Below are positions 22,875 to 35,627 of a stretch of DNA of 64,000 nt, one piece after another. The notes under the pieces were generated by a model. That model did not search any database, had not been told where the DNA came from, and worked only from the letters and a program-made list of their open reading frames with translations. The stretch is from positions 2,714,501 to 2,778,500 of the forward strand of contig JAPTOF010000004.1 in assembly GCA_028554755.1 (NCBI GenBank), written 5' to 3'. Made by a program: the position numbers and the translations under genes. Numbering within the stretch: position 1 is the first letter of the stretch; the number at the start of each line of letters is the position of its first letter. Origin of the DNA: Cordia subcordata. Lineage: Eukaryota; Streptophyta; Magnoliopsida; Boraginales; Cordiaceae.

Positions 22875-25800
22875 CTTATTCTCATCATTGTTTTGAACCT
22901 GTTTGGATTGACTTGTTTTCATGAATTTTTTTTTTTAAAATGCATCTTTTTTGCAATAGTATTTTGAATTGAATTTCGGAAAAAGATAAAATTCTGGAAG
23001 GAAAAAGAGGAAGGAAGTTGACTTCAACTGTTCTCAAAAGCCAAAATTTTAGTTTCTCAATAAAGCACTTTTTAAAAAAGTTAGAAGAAAAATACGCTTT
23101 AAAAAAAACCAATCTAAATGTGCCATTTTTACATCCTGAAATTATATGACTAAAAACAATACCATAAATAGGGGGAGAAAAAGTCAATAGCATTTCACGA
23201 GCAAAACAAAGGATAACGTTACCGACCAAGTAATTCCGCAACCCCACGCGTCCCACAACATTATAATACCATTTCACCTACATCGTCAGAGGAAGGGCGT
23301 GGGAGGTCCCAAATTCTGCAGGCCTGTTAGAGGTACAGAGGGACCGCCCCACTTGCTATGGGCGCTACTTGCCGATGGGTTCTAGGCTTCCAGCAAAAAT
23401 CAACATCTTGCTCAGCTAGTACTCAACCTCCATTTTTCTCTGATGCTTCAGCGATTAAGCTATACATATAGATTAGCTTACATTTCTCTTGTAATTACAC
23501 CACTGACAAGAGCAAAAATATGCTACAATAAATTGATCGAGGAAAAGTTTCAGCTAATTGCGTTAGAGGGGAAATTAAAAAAGTACAAGATATGTTCCGA
23601 GTTCAAGAAAATATTACTAGTGTAGTCACGCGGGAGTACAGGATTCCTAGCTTTCTTCGCTACCAATTAGTCGCCAAATTATCTGCTTTTGGAATTCAGT
23701 GAAAAGAGAAACCTCAAGCAGAAGCTTTTGATATCCTGGACATAAGAATCAATCATCCAGTTACCTCCAATTGCAGATCGATTAGCGGCTAAGATAATTT
23801 CATTACCATCCGATTCAAACCTCACAAGACGGAAGCAGTGCAAAGAGGCAAAGGAACAGGTCTCCTGTAGCGAAACTGTCTCAGCCGGTTGATTGCACAG
23901 GACCATATTGCCAATGGATTCCCTGAAAATGACAACAATTCCAGCTTCTTTGCTACCCTCCCTCTAAGCTATGTCAACATTATGATTAATAAGACTACTA
24001 GGAAAATAGACTTGTAATTCTATCATGTTGAACAATAAAAGAAACAGATAAAATAGAGTACTTATGTTCATGTTACACCCATGTTGAACAAGGCATAGCG
24101 CATAAATTCAAGACTTAACTTCAGAGGAATAAAAACCAAGACAAGTGCGTGGAACCAATACCAGGCCTACCATGTTTTCCGGGCTTGTAAGTGATTGAGA
24201 ACACAACAAGGTAATAACCAATCATTTCTGGCTTTATCTCTCAATCATGTTAAAGGTTGTTGCCATTATAGATCCAATCATGCTTCCTAGTTCCTATCAT
24301 TTCAGAATAATAACCATGCGTAATTGTTAGGCTTAACAAGCTCTGGTTTTTCACCAAGATGTACCCCATTCAATGCGTGGAGTTCCGAGACAAGTATATT
24401 AGTAATGCTGAAAGTTAATCATTTCCTAGGTGTACAAAACAATAGTAAAGAGAGAACCCTTCAAGAGGGGATGGGAGCTGGAAAATGGCATCAGGGTAGA
24501 TTTTCCTGCACATTGTAAGTACACATGGAGTTGCTTGATTTGGTTGGATCTGTTATTAGAGATAGCAATCTTTTAACATAGTGAAGTATCTCTGAAACAT
24601 ATAGCATTTCAGAAGCACATGGTGGAGTATATGTGAAAGAACATATGCCATTTTGGCTCATATTACCCTACGTAAGGAGTACTACAAGAAATAAGTTGAT
24701 CCTAACAGTTTTAGGGATAATGTTGAACACCATCAAGAGGAATACAGCAAATGCTGAAAGAAATAAGTCAAGCTAGTAAATTGACATGGAGAATGCTAAG
24801 CACTATCAGAAGTTTAGCCAAAAGTTTGATTGTGTCAAAGAAGGTAATTAGTGCTCTTGTAATAACTTGAATGGTTAAAACTTTTGGTTACTACACATAC
24901 TGGATTGATGCATGCATAAAATAGAAACCAAATAAATGAAGCATTAAAAATACGGCTAGAGTCAAGCAGTGGCATCATAATTACATTCAAACATGTGAGT
25001 TGGAGAACAAGGTGAAGGTGTTTTATGAACAAGAGATGGTAATTTACTTTTCAAACACTTGTGATTAAGTAGATGCATAAGCACATAAAGTTAAAAGTAA
25101 GAGTGATCACATTTAGAAGATACAACACATGTCAAGTTACTACATTATGCTATCATTAGTAATGGTTTCAAAATTGTCCAGAAAAGGATATTTTCACAGA
25201 ATGCAGCAACATCCATCATCCTAGATCTGCTAGGAAATGCTACCAAGTTATTTAAGATTGGAATCCTCATATGATAGTTCGTAAAATCGTATGATCAGAT
25301 AAGAACTGGTAATCATCAATGTTATATAACCTGCAGTTTCTTGGAAAATATAAGGCAACTAATGAGCTGAAATTCATTATGAAATGATACCAAAGTTTTT
25401 AAAACTGGTAGGATCAGATTGTAAGATCATAAGATCAAACGATAATTGACGATTAATGTCGTAACTCCAGCAACATCCTTGAGGATATAAGACTCAACTA
25501 TTCATTCCCAGGTAAAAATATTAGCCCTCATTACTACCCACTTAAGACACACTTATCATGCAATACAATGTGAAACATCATTTTGATTAATTCGAGTTAG
25601 ATGTCACATTAAGTACACTGAAGTGCCAATAAATGCAATTACACATCCCTCCCCACAATCACACTCTTCAAGCATAGCAATACCAAGAGATGGCAAATGT
25701 TAGCAACCTTCACCTCCTAACCACCTTGCAAGTTATACAAGGGAGGTTCAAGCCATGCAGGGAAAAGCACTGTTTGGAATAATAGACAAAAATGAGGCAG

Positions 25801-26766
25801 GTAAGCTTGCATCCAAAAGCTGAAACGTAAATGCATGTATGTATCCTCCAGAATGCAACAGAATCGTTACTTGGCAAGTTGGCTTTGATTACAGAAACTA
25901 CTTTGAGCAACTTGCCATTTTAGCTATAAATACATGAGATCATAAAAATTTGCTAGACACCGCCTACCAATTCATAAAAAATATGCCATTTACCCGTCTA
26001 CCAATTCTCACATGCCAGACCTAGTTACAATTTAGCAGCATATACCCAAACCAAAACAAATATTTGGAAATCCAGTTATGAAATACAAGCATCATTTAAT
26101 CAAAAGTAGTCAATCAGATTACAATGCCCCCAGCAAAGCAAACAACAGCAAGGGCATGCAACAGTAGAAAGATTTACAGCAATCAAACATTTGATTATCC
26201 ATTCACATACTAGATGAGTACTCTACGTAGATACATATAAGTATATCGAGAGAGCCATTGTGAAAACAATGGTTAGTGACTTAGTGTCCCATCGTGGTCT
26301 AACTTGATCACATTGTGAGGGTTATGATACATATTTATCCACACAATCATATGTGATACACACATACATACATACATATTGTGTGTGCGTCTATGCATTT
26401 GCTAACACAAATAAAACATACAGGTCCTTCGATTTTCTGCATTTGGAACAATTAGGTCCTCCATTTTCCCAATTTCTCTTCTCAAATCCCTCGGAACTAA
26501 CCCCGTCAACTTTAGAATTTTCTAATGGTTGAACAAGTAAAATTCTCTATTTGCCCTAACTATGCTTCTTCCCCAAACACGCATCCCTCCACACTGTTCT
26601 CGGGCACACACACCACACACCAAGAACACACGTGTCTACACACTACACATATAATGCACATGCAATGCATATCTATTAAAAGATCAAATAATATAATACA
26701 CAAAAGAAGAAAAGAAGACAGAAGAAAAGGACCTCCGACGAGGAGAGCATCCAAATCAACACCACC
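22875..26766. other. Gene-poor region
   Basis: No protein family is recognisable on either strand. The 130-aa minus-strand frame at 22885-23277 and the 75-aa frame at 23679-23906 have no motif I can name; the latter sits in less AT-rich sequence and may be a remnant exon. 25165-25500 contains GGTAGGATCAGATTGTAAGA-type words often seen in plant dispersed repeats. Confidence 0.45.
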
Positions 26767-26967
26767 CTAACTGCATTCCTTGTACGTCATCTTCTTCGGA
26801 AGCCCTGTCACCACGTCAGCCTCTATATCCCCTGGTAATTCAACACATTTCAAGTGGAAAATTTTGAGTAAATAAATTCATAAGCTCAAAAGAGTTCGTA
26901 AATTTTGGAGTTCTCTTTTTCAAGCTCTACCGTGGATAAGCAGGAGCAATGGAGATGAAACCGTCAT
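26767..26967 (-). CDS. Speculative two-exon micro-gene, 33 aa
   Basis: On the minus strand an ATG at 26967 opens a 37-nt exon (26931-26967) ending at a GT donor. A TTACCAG|GGG acceptor then opens a second exon (26767-26831), and the joined frame runs 33 codons to TAG. The second exon alone is unusually codon-like (DIEADVVTGLPKKMTYKECS) and GC-richer than its surroundings. The leader just upstream (about 26968-27060) has the AAAACCCTAG style of plant 5' UTRs. I do not recognise the peptide. It may instead be part of a larger gene whose other exons I cannot see, or chance. Confidence 0.25.
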
Positions 26968-29900
26968 AACATTCTCCACCGTGAGTGTGGCGGCAAAACT
27001 AGGGTTTTGGAGGGAGATGACGTGTTGACTTGATGGTTGACTCTCTTCTTATGACCCGACCCGATCCGACTCGAGCGCACCGTGGTATGGTGAATGTTTG
27101 GATGAGCTTATCCCGTCCCAAAAATTTATTGTTAGAAAACAAAAAAAGGAATGAGCTTATTATTTTCTGTATATTGCTGATACACCCCTGACCTTGTAAA
27201 TATTTACTTTAGAACTATCAAGGATGTTCTTTTTTTTTTTCTTTTTTTGTGAAGAGAATGATTTGACAACTTACATTATCCTATCTTCCTATCTGCCTTT
27301 TGTATGTCAACCAATTTCTTTTTAAAGGATGAGGAAAGAATTGAATATCGAAATATCGTTAGATGTAAAAAAAAGTTTTGAACGAAAAATTGAAGCATTT
27401 GCCAACCAAAAGCTTGATTCAAGTATCCCAACTTAAAGTGCATTCTTGTTTTGCCCTTGTCATCAATAATTACGATATTTAAGAGTAAATTTATTTTCTG
27501 AGTTTCAAACCATGTAGATGACATCATATTGACATATTTTCAAGCTTGAATTCTTTAAACTGTGCCACAGTGTATTTTTCTTCTCTAGAAGAAATGAGTT
27601 ACTTGTTTGTTTACTTCAGCTTCTTTCCATTTGGATTCTGTCATGTTATTTAGGTTTATTATTATTGTATAAATAATCATATATTTTACATTAGAAAATC
27701 TAAAAAACAATCCATGGTATGTTAGTAATAAACGAAAACCTTATGTGATTGGAATCTTAAAACATATAATTAGTGAAAATAACAAATGGTAGATAGTTAA
27801 GTTTTGAGTTATTAGTAAATGTTGAGCTAGGTTATGTTATGTTGCAAAAAATAAAATAAAAGTATCAAATGTGAAAAAGTATTGTTTGGTTAATAAAGAA
27901 TTTGACTAATAGGGATTCAATGTGAAAATGGACTAGTAGATCACTTAATATTCACCATAGACGTACTATAAGTACCATCCATAGTTGTCAGTACCTTACT
28001 TAAGAAAATATGAACCAAATGAGTATCTCGAGTCTCTTAATTTTAATGTAGATTCATAGTGTCTATACCAACAATTCATGAAACTATGGGCTCAATCATG
28101 CATCTTAAACATAAACATTATGCGTATCCAACATTGTGGTTGCCTACTCTCTATCATAATTATCATTAATTAAGTTTGCTCAGAGCTAAAAACTAGCATT
28201 CATACCCCATTAGACATAAAACGGTTTTTAATACCCTATTAAAAAAGAAAGAAAAAGAAAGATGAGGTTGTTTATATTTGTGCTAGGATGAATAGTCTGA
28301 TTATGCATGTGATTATAAATGCTTTGAGATGGGATCCTCAATTGCTTTAGTATTCAATAAAAGTATCAACATAGAATTGCCTTAAACTTATCATATGACA
28401 TTCATGGGTTTTTAACTTAATCTTTACATTAGGGTCAACATTGAATCCAAGTATATTTAAGAGTAGATAAAGGTAGCATTATTATAGGAATTTGTTTATT
28501 TCAAAGACTCAAGCATATATCTTATTATATTATTATTGTCTAGCAAAAGGCAAATATTACAATACTATAAAAGTATGGATAAGCAGGCAAGTCATCGTCA
28601 GTCATGCTATAAGTTGAAACGGCGTCGTTCATTGTATAGGCTTGGCCCTTTTTTACCATATGTTATGTTATATACCATAAAAGAATCTTGGAAGCCCTCT
28701 TCATCGTACAAAACGACATCGTTTTACATAATTCATGTGTCGTTTTAGATAATTTGGTGGTTGCTTTTGGGATAAAAAAAGACATTGTACAAGTAAAGAT
28801 AAGACAAACAATGCTAGCGTTCAAGCAAATGACGTCGTACCAAAACATCACCGCCTGACCAGCCACACCCGCAATCTCCTACATAAACCATGTTGTTGCC
28901 ATCAACCATGTCGCAATCTTGTGCTTTTGCCAGTTGTTAGTTAGCAATCTGTATTAGCTCGTGCTTCTACCATTTGATGGCTTTGTATATCTACTCTTTT
29001 GTACTAAAAACAGTAACTAGGATTAAGGTGCTTTTATACTAATCGGTCATGGGCGTGTGTTTTGTTTTGAAACTTTTTGCTTGTATGTGAATTTGAATCC
29101 CATTTTGCTAGAGAAGAACATGTGGTTGGCATATGTGCATAATGAAATTTGATACTAAAACTAGCTATCTTTTCTTATAAAATGGTTGTTGTATATATGT
29201 GTGTTGTTGTGAAACTCAACTACTAGCTAGAGTATGCAAGAAGTGAATTGACTTATAGTATAGAGCTCAACTAATCAAATTCTTTATAATTGCATCAGGT
29301 ACTCGAGCTGTGTTTAATAAGGAAGCATAGGGTTTTTCTATAAACACTTGGTAAGTAATTTCTACTTTACCAACTTTCGAAACGACTTCGTGGTAGCTAT
29401 CGCTATTCCCATCTTCGAACTAGAATATACGTGTAATTATGCCTCTTTAAGGTAAAGAAGCACAAATACAGAATGATGAAAACTTTAAGGTATATTATCC
29501 AAGAACTTGATTTGAATGGTTTTGCTATTATATCATTTTTTTCCTACAGAGTGAACCTTCAGAATACAATTCTTGACTTTTCTATTAATTTGTTTGAAGC
29601 AAGTAATATCTGATGCCATTAGTTTCTTCAATTACAATATGTACATGGTCTACTGCTGTGGAATTCAATATCAGCACAATAGTTTGTATGTCATTATTGG
29701 GCGCTTTTGATAGAAGTCAACCTATTGCTTAAGAGGATGCAAGTGATTCAAAAGAAAGCTTCTACATTGGTCCTGTAAAGGATATTTGGGATAGTTTAAA
29801 TCAATAGCCTTCAGAAGGTATTTTATAGTCTAACTATATGGGTTAATGTGCTTTTCCTCTGTCTTGGTACTATAATCATAGTATAAGGACTATCACCTTT

Positions 29901-30613
29901 GTTTATAGACGTTATACAGTATGTTTTTCCTTAAATTCTTCATTTCTTCTCTTTGCTTCTTGAGGAGAGGTTGCTTTTATCACCTTCAGTTAGTTTTATC
30001 ATAGTGTGTTGCAGGAATCCTTCCATGTAAGGGATCGATAATTTTTTTTTTAGGGTAAAATGTTAGAGATCAATAATGGAATATTACTATTGAAGGGCTC
30101 TGTAAGTCTCGCCTAGATGCATAATCATGTAACTTAACTGATTAGAAAGTTATAAAAAACTCTGCTTAAAAAATGAAAACTTACTAGAGAGTTGTCGAAC
30201 ATAGCACATACAAAGATTGACTTGTAAAAATAAGTTATTTATAGGAGATAAAGCCATCTTAGCAGGATAATTCATGTATCATGGTTATGGTGTTTGGTGA
30301 GTGTAAATTTATGCTCAGATAGCATGTTAAAAGGATTTCCTAAAACAATCCATTGTCATATGGTATAGTAACATGTTAAGTGAGTGGGAATATGGAACAT
30401 GTAAAATACAACCCAAGTATATATTGTGGAATATGAACCCTTGAAAACTCGAAGGGAATAGCAAAATGAGGTTTTCCAAACCTTCAACAAATAAACGATT
30501 TTGCCTTTTAGCTGAACACAAACAAGTAGATTTTATAAATTCAAAATTGTCGTGTTCTATTGTCACGGCATGTTTATGCTCTATGAAGTTTCAATTGAAG
30601 TCTACTTGAATAG
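26968..30613. other. Gene-poor region
   Basis: The first 100 bp may be promoter or leader of the minus-strand micro-gene. The rest is AT-rich with no supported gene. 28615-28830 has several AAACGAC / GGCGTCGTT words, typical of scattered plant transposon debris. Confidence 0.45.
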
Positions 30614-31949
30614 TGTTGACTCAATATTCATTATTGATTTTGATGATGAAAAATTTGATCAAAATTTTACTAAACATGTTCATTTCACTGTAAGCATATT
30701 GCGGAGTATCAAATATGAATTGTAAAGATAGATGCTTGGAAGATAGCCATGAAGAACATTATCTATCAAAGTGCTCAAATTTGAAGAAGAAGATGATGAG
30801 AAGTCATAAGAAGGAGATGAGGCATCATAAAGGGTATCGGATATATTGCTCTTTTGTGAAATGCCTTAGAATCGCAAGTAATAGCTCAAACTCCTATTTT
30901 TTCATGTCACATACAATTTAAATCTCATGAACATTGTCTTTCAAAAAAATGCAAAAATGATTTGAATGCATACATAGCATAAACATGTATTTTGGAATAA
31001 TCCCAAGCTTTGAAAACTTATTTACAAAGTGTTTGTAGTTGATTTGGTGTTATGATGTGTGTAAATTGTGTTTTAGGCTTGTTTAGCTTTGCTTAAGCCT
31101 TTTCGGAGTGATCAGATCCCCTAAGCTAGTTGACCGGCTGACCAGGGAGGTAGCCCGGTCAAAACAAAAGTGTAGAGGAAAAGCCGGACCCCTTAACCGG
31201 TCGACTGGGTAAGGCATTTGGCCTAATCAGTGAAACAAAAAGGCAAGTCGATCGACTGGCTAAGTGGGTTCTGCATTAAATACACTAGTCGTTTTATTAC
31301 CATTCAGTCTCAAATTCATTTCTTTCTTCACCTACCAAACCCTAACACTAAATTTCTCTTTAAATACTCATTCAAACTTATCCAAAATTATTAATCTAAG
31401 CATGCAAAATCTGAAATCATCATCCAATGTTGAAATCCTTGAGCTACACTTGTGAAATCTTTGAGTTTTCAAGACCTTTATTTGTTTTATCTTCTTGTAA
31501 AAAGAACCAATCAATCTTCACCATTTTCACATTCTTTATGATTGTATACATACTCAAATAGCTTGAAAATATTATGAAAACATTTGATAAGCTTTCAAAG
31601 AGTGTGGGAAAATCCTAAGGAAGAAATTTCTTGGGTTCTTTGATAGGTGGTTTCAAAGAATTGTAAAACTTGGTTTGTGCTTCACCAAGAGTTGAAGAAG
31701 CATTTTAGAGAAGATTGTTGAAGTCCTAAGGGGAGCATTCTTAGGTAGTAGACGTAGGCTCGGCCAAACCACCTAAAAATCGTTTGTCTTCTTGCTCTCT
31801 ACTCTTCATCCGCATTATTTACTTGATTGATATTCTTGTGTTTGATATATTGCTTAAGAGAAATTGTTTAATTTATTTGGTGAATTTTTTAAGAATAAAA
31901 TTGTTAGATATCTTAATTCACCTCCTATCTTAAGATATTTACACCTACA
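30614..31949 (+). mobile_element. Solo LTR, about 1.34 kb
   Basis: Matches, in reverse orientation, the nested solo LTR at 57057-58355 along its length: shared ends (TGTT...CACCTACA), the CTCGGCCAAACCACCTAAAA block, the CCGGTCGAC-type repeats and the AATTCACCTCC end. A TATA-like TTTAAATA and an AATTCACCTCC word near the right end suggest the sense strand is plus. Flanking 5-mers are AATAG and AATTT, so the target duplication is only partly preserved. No internal element sequence flanks it. Confidence 0.8.
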
Positions 31950-34500
31950 AATTTGCAAATTTAATATTGGTCATACAAATTTGCAAAACTAAAACCCCAA
32001 AAGATAAGACACATATATAAGCTTGTTTTCACAAATCACAAAAAATTGACTTTTGTTAAGTTAGAAGAAAGCGTACTCACTAGACAATCTTTGTAAAATA
32101 TATATGGTTTGAATCACTAATACATTTTCTTTAGTTTTGGGAAGTGGGGGGAAGAGAGAGGGTGAGGGAATGGGTTATGTCAATAGTCACTAGTTAAATT
32201 AAACCAAGTTAGAATAACTTTGCAAATAACAAAGTGAAAGCCTTATAGTTAATTACTTATATCGCCAAATACATGAGTATCATTATTAGTGTTTAGTTGT
32301 AAGAGCACGAAATGATCAATGATGTTGTTATATAAGGTCAGATTTTGAGATCAAGTTCTAGTCAATTACAGATCTCGTTACTTAAAATTGACATATTATG
32401 AGTAACTAGTTCGTATCACTTATAAATATTCTAAAAGGAGCATATTAGCCTCTCTTAAACACATACACACATGTGTGTATGTGTGTATATATATGTACAC
32501 ACACACACACACATATATATAGACAAATTAGAATGGTATTATTCTCTATTGCATTAAACCTTTCTTCCTAATGTTGCATTGAAATTGAGATGAGTTCTAA
32601 CTTCTTGACAATAAACTTTGTGTTACATTTAGAAATATCATTGTTGAAGTTCTCACACTAATGAGCATGCCTCTCTTGGAAATTTTGTTTGGTGATTCTA
32701 TAGTATTTTTAGCATTTATTGTACATTACTTGATACTTTATATTTCAAATGACAAGCACTATGATATGCAAAAGCTAAGAACTCTAATCAACTAAAACTT
32801 ACTATAATCACATTCTATCAAGCTTGTGGATTTTTAGGTAAATATTAATTTAATAAATTATGTACATCAACATGTGAGATGTTAGTTCTTTTAGCATATT
32901 CAAGATAGCTTTGTTTTTTCAGTTAGACAAGCTCATTAACTATATATGACTTGAATAATTCAAAAAGCTATAAAACATATCACACAAAGCAGTTTTTGTT
33001 ATACATTAGAAACATGGTTGACAATTATTTTCTTGGCTTTGAAATAAAAAAGAAACAAGAAATTGAATATGAAAGCAATTATTTATGTAATGTAGTTGAA
33101 TTAGATGGTGCTGATAAGCAATGATACACTTATAATTTAGTAGAATTAGGCACTGCTGATAGGCAATGATACACTTGCAAACATATGTTCGTGATGATAA
33201 CATTTAATTTGACAATATTTCAATTTTACGTGTTTTTTTACATCATATAATGCCAAATACTTGCAATTCATCTAGATGAATTGTTTCACGTGTATGCATT
33301 CTAAAAGTAGTGATCATCAATAGCATTTTGGTGTCACAGAATACTTTTGTTGCGTTCAATAAAATGAATATCATATAGACATTCATATGACATTAGTTTA
33401 TGGGTATAGAGAACAAGAAAAAGGGAGTAGAACAAAACTCTGCATATTGTTGTGAACATTTATCTCAACGGTACAAAAATTTGAAAAATAAACATGATAA
33501 ACATCATAAATCAACAATTTTTTAGGGCAAGCTATATCAATTTGTGCATAGCCAACGTCATAACTATTAGTCATAGCTAATTTTCATCTATAATATCTCG
33601 TTTGTGAGTATTATTGATTAACAAATGTATTGAATCTAGTTTAACATGTGCAAGCGGCAAAGATTCTATATGTGGTTTAGGATATCACTCTATCAATATT
33701 AATCCAATTAATGTAAATAATATATTGTACAAATAGAAAAATAGGTTTTCATAACATTAACATGTTCAATGTATTCAAGTAAGATCATGATGCTACAAAG
33801 CATGTTGAAATATATTTACATGAAAACACACGACATGTATTTGATATATATTAACATGAAAAGTAAGATAAGTTGATTTTTGACTTCTTAATATTGTAAA
33901 ATAAAGGTTTTGAAATTACAAATCATGAAACATATGTCTATTGTATCAAATTAGTTGGGTGCAAAAACTTGTCAACTGAATTTTATGCATAAGGTTTGAA
34001 CATTGTACATACATTAGGTAAGGTGTTCATCTTCGATGCCATTTGGACAAACATTTCACTACTCAAAACTAATTGGATTTACGCGATTCTTGATTCTATA
34101 AACTCCTCTGTTAACCTACTATCACAAACATATGCTAAATTTGAATTTGGTCCCACACATTTTCTTAAATCAGTCCCAAACCACAATATACTCCATGTAA
34201 ACCTTTGTCATGACCACTTTCGGCTCCGAGCCAAATATCTCCCTCGTACGTAACCCTCAGAATCCAAATAAACACTCTCCTGAAAGCTTATGAAATTTCC
34301 TACAAAATGAAACAAATCTCATCCAATTTCATCAACTCCACCTCAAGTTATTCCCGGATCAATTGAGCACAAAAACACAACTTTCATGGCCAAAACAACC
34401 AAATTTCCCTAGGAATCCCAATCCAGGTCTCACCTCCTAACCAAACCTCCACCTTAGATAAAATCCCATCATACGGCTGAAATTTAAAATTTCACAATGG
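31950..34500. other. AT-rich intergenic region with an alternating purine-pyrimidine tract
   Basis: No gene is supported. A CA/TG/TA tract with palindromic arrangement lies at about 32461-32520 (ACACATGTGTGTATGTGTG followed by TATATATATG and ACACACACAC). Confidence 0.5.
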
Positions 34501-34504
34501 ACTC

Positions 34505-34512
34505 AATCCGCG
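34505..34512 (-). promoter_or_regulatory. Histone octamer-like element
   Basis: The minus strand reads CGCGGATT, one mismatch from the plant histone-gene octamer CGCGGATC, about 220 bp before the H1 ATG. Confidence 0.4.
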
Positions 34513-34527
34513 TCGTGGGGCTCTGAA

Positions 34528-34534
34528 CCAATCA
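34528..34534 (+). promoter_or_regulatory. CCAAT box of histone H1
   Basis: CCAATCA, 44 bp upstream of the TATA-like element. Confidence 0.45.
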
Positions 34535-34571
34535 GCGTTCAGCCTTCGGATATCGACTCCACTACGCACAC

Positions 34572-34579
34572 TATTTAAA
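34572..34579 (+). promoter_or_regulatory. TATA-like box of histone H1
   Basis: TATTTAAA, about 155 bp before the H1 start codon, giving a leader of about 125 nt. Confidence 0.55.
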
Positions 34580-34700
34580 TCCTCTCGTTTTGTTTCAGCA
34601 GAACACACGCACACAACATATCTTATTAAAACCACTCTCCATTACCACATCGATTATATCTTTAACGAATTGTTCTTGTTCATCTTGTTCTTCATCATCG

Positions 34701-34715
34701 AACCCTAACCCTAAA
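34701..34715 (+). promoter_or_regulatory. Telo-box in the H1 leader
   Basis: AACCCTAACCCTAAA, two telomere-type units about 17 bp before the ATG. Telo-boxes are known near the start of plant genes expressed in cycling cells. Confidence 0.55.
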
Positions 34716-34731
34716 TTCCAAATTTCTCCAA

Positions 34732-35627
34732 ATGGCCACCGAAATAGCAGCTGTTGTCAACGACACCGCAGTTCAATCTGCTCAGGAGGGGAAACCCAAG
34801 TCGGCCGCTAAGTCTAAGAAAACCACCAAAGCATCAAAAGCTAAGAAAACCCTTGCTGCTAAGAAATCTAAAAGCTCTCCTTCTCATCCTCCTTATGTCG
34901 AGGTATATTTATGTAGAATAAGAGTTTCGTGTCTTGGGTTGATTTTTATTTTTATTTTTTATTTTTATAATTTTTGGATCTGAATTTTGGGTTTGTTTTG
35001 CAGATGATACAAGAGGCGATAACGACGTTGAAGGAGAGGACTGGGTCGAGTCAGTATGCGATAACCAAGTTTATCGAGGAGAAACACAAGAGTCTTCCTG
35101 GGAATTTCAGAAAGCTGTTGCTTGTTCAGTTGAAGAGGCTCGTGGCTTCTGATAAGCTTGTTAAGGTTAAGAGCTCTTACAAACTTCCCTCCAAAGCCTC
35201 TGCCTCCGCCGCCGCCGGTCCTGCTAAGAAGAAGCCGGCCGCAGCTGCGAAGCCGAAGGCAGCTGACAAAAAGAAGGCTTCTACTGCTGCTAAAGCCAAG
35301 CCGAAGGCTTCTGCTGCTGCTGCGAAGCCGAAGGCTAAGACTGCTAGTGTGTCCAAGATTAAGCCTGTTGCGAAGTCAAAGCCCGCTCCGGCTAAGGCTA
35401 AGGCTAAGGCCAAGGCCAAGGCCGGGACGAAAACGAAGGCGGCTGCGAAGCCCAAGGAAAAGGCATCAAAGGCAGCCAGGACGTCAACTAGAACGTCGCC
35501 GGGGAAGAAAGCCGCCGCAGCTCCCAAGGCTGCGCCAAAGAAGGTGGCTGCCCCGAAGAAGAAGGCTCCGGCGAAATCCGTAAAGCCGAGGACCGTGAAG
35601 TCTCCGGCGAAGAAGGGAAAGAAATGA
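34732..35627 (+). CDS. H1: Linker histone H1
   Basis: Two exons, 34732-34902 and 35004-35627, separated by a 101-nt intron with GT-AG ends; 264 aa. The start is the first ATG in good context (CCAAATGGCC). An acidic-tipped N-terminal tail with Lys-rich repeats (KSAAKSKKTTKASKAKK) leads into the globular winged-helix H15 domain, about residues 52-118 (HPPYVEMIQEAITTLKERTG ... KLLLVQLKRLVASDKLVKV), and a long C-terminal tail rich in Lys, Ala and Pro (about 119-264) with repeated AKPKA/KKA units. The protein binds nucleosome linker DNA and compacts chromatin. The intron inside the globular domain is a usual plant H1 position. The promoter has CCAAT, octamer-like, TATA-like and telo-box elements suited to S-phase or dividing-cell expression. 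The tail is far more GC-rich than the flanks, so it throws long shadow ORFs on both strands. Confidence 0.97.

Noticed and set aside
22885..23277. 130-aa minus-strand ORF
   Set aside because: Lys/Phe/Leu-rich translation of AT-rich DNA without motifs; no promoter or homology evidence.
34699..34716. Interstitial telomere
   Set aside because: Only two units and in a promoter-proximal position, so a telo-box is the better reading.
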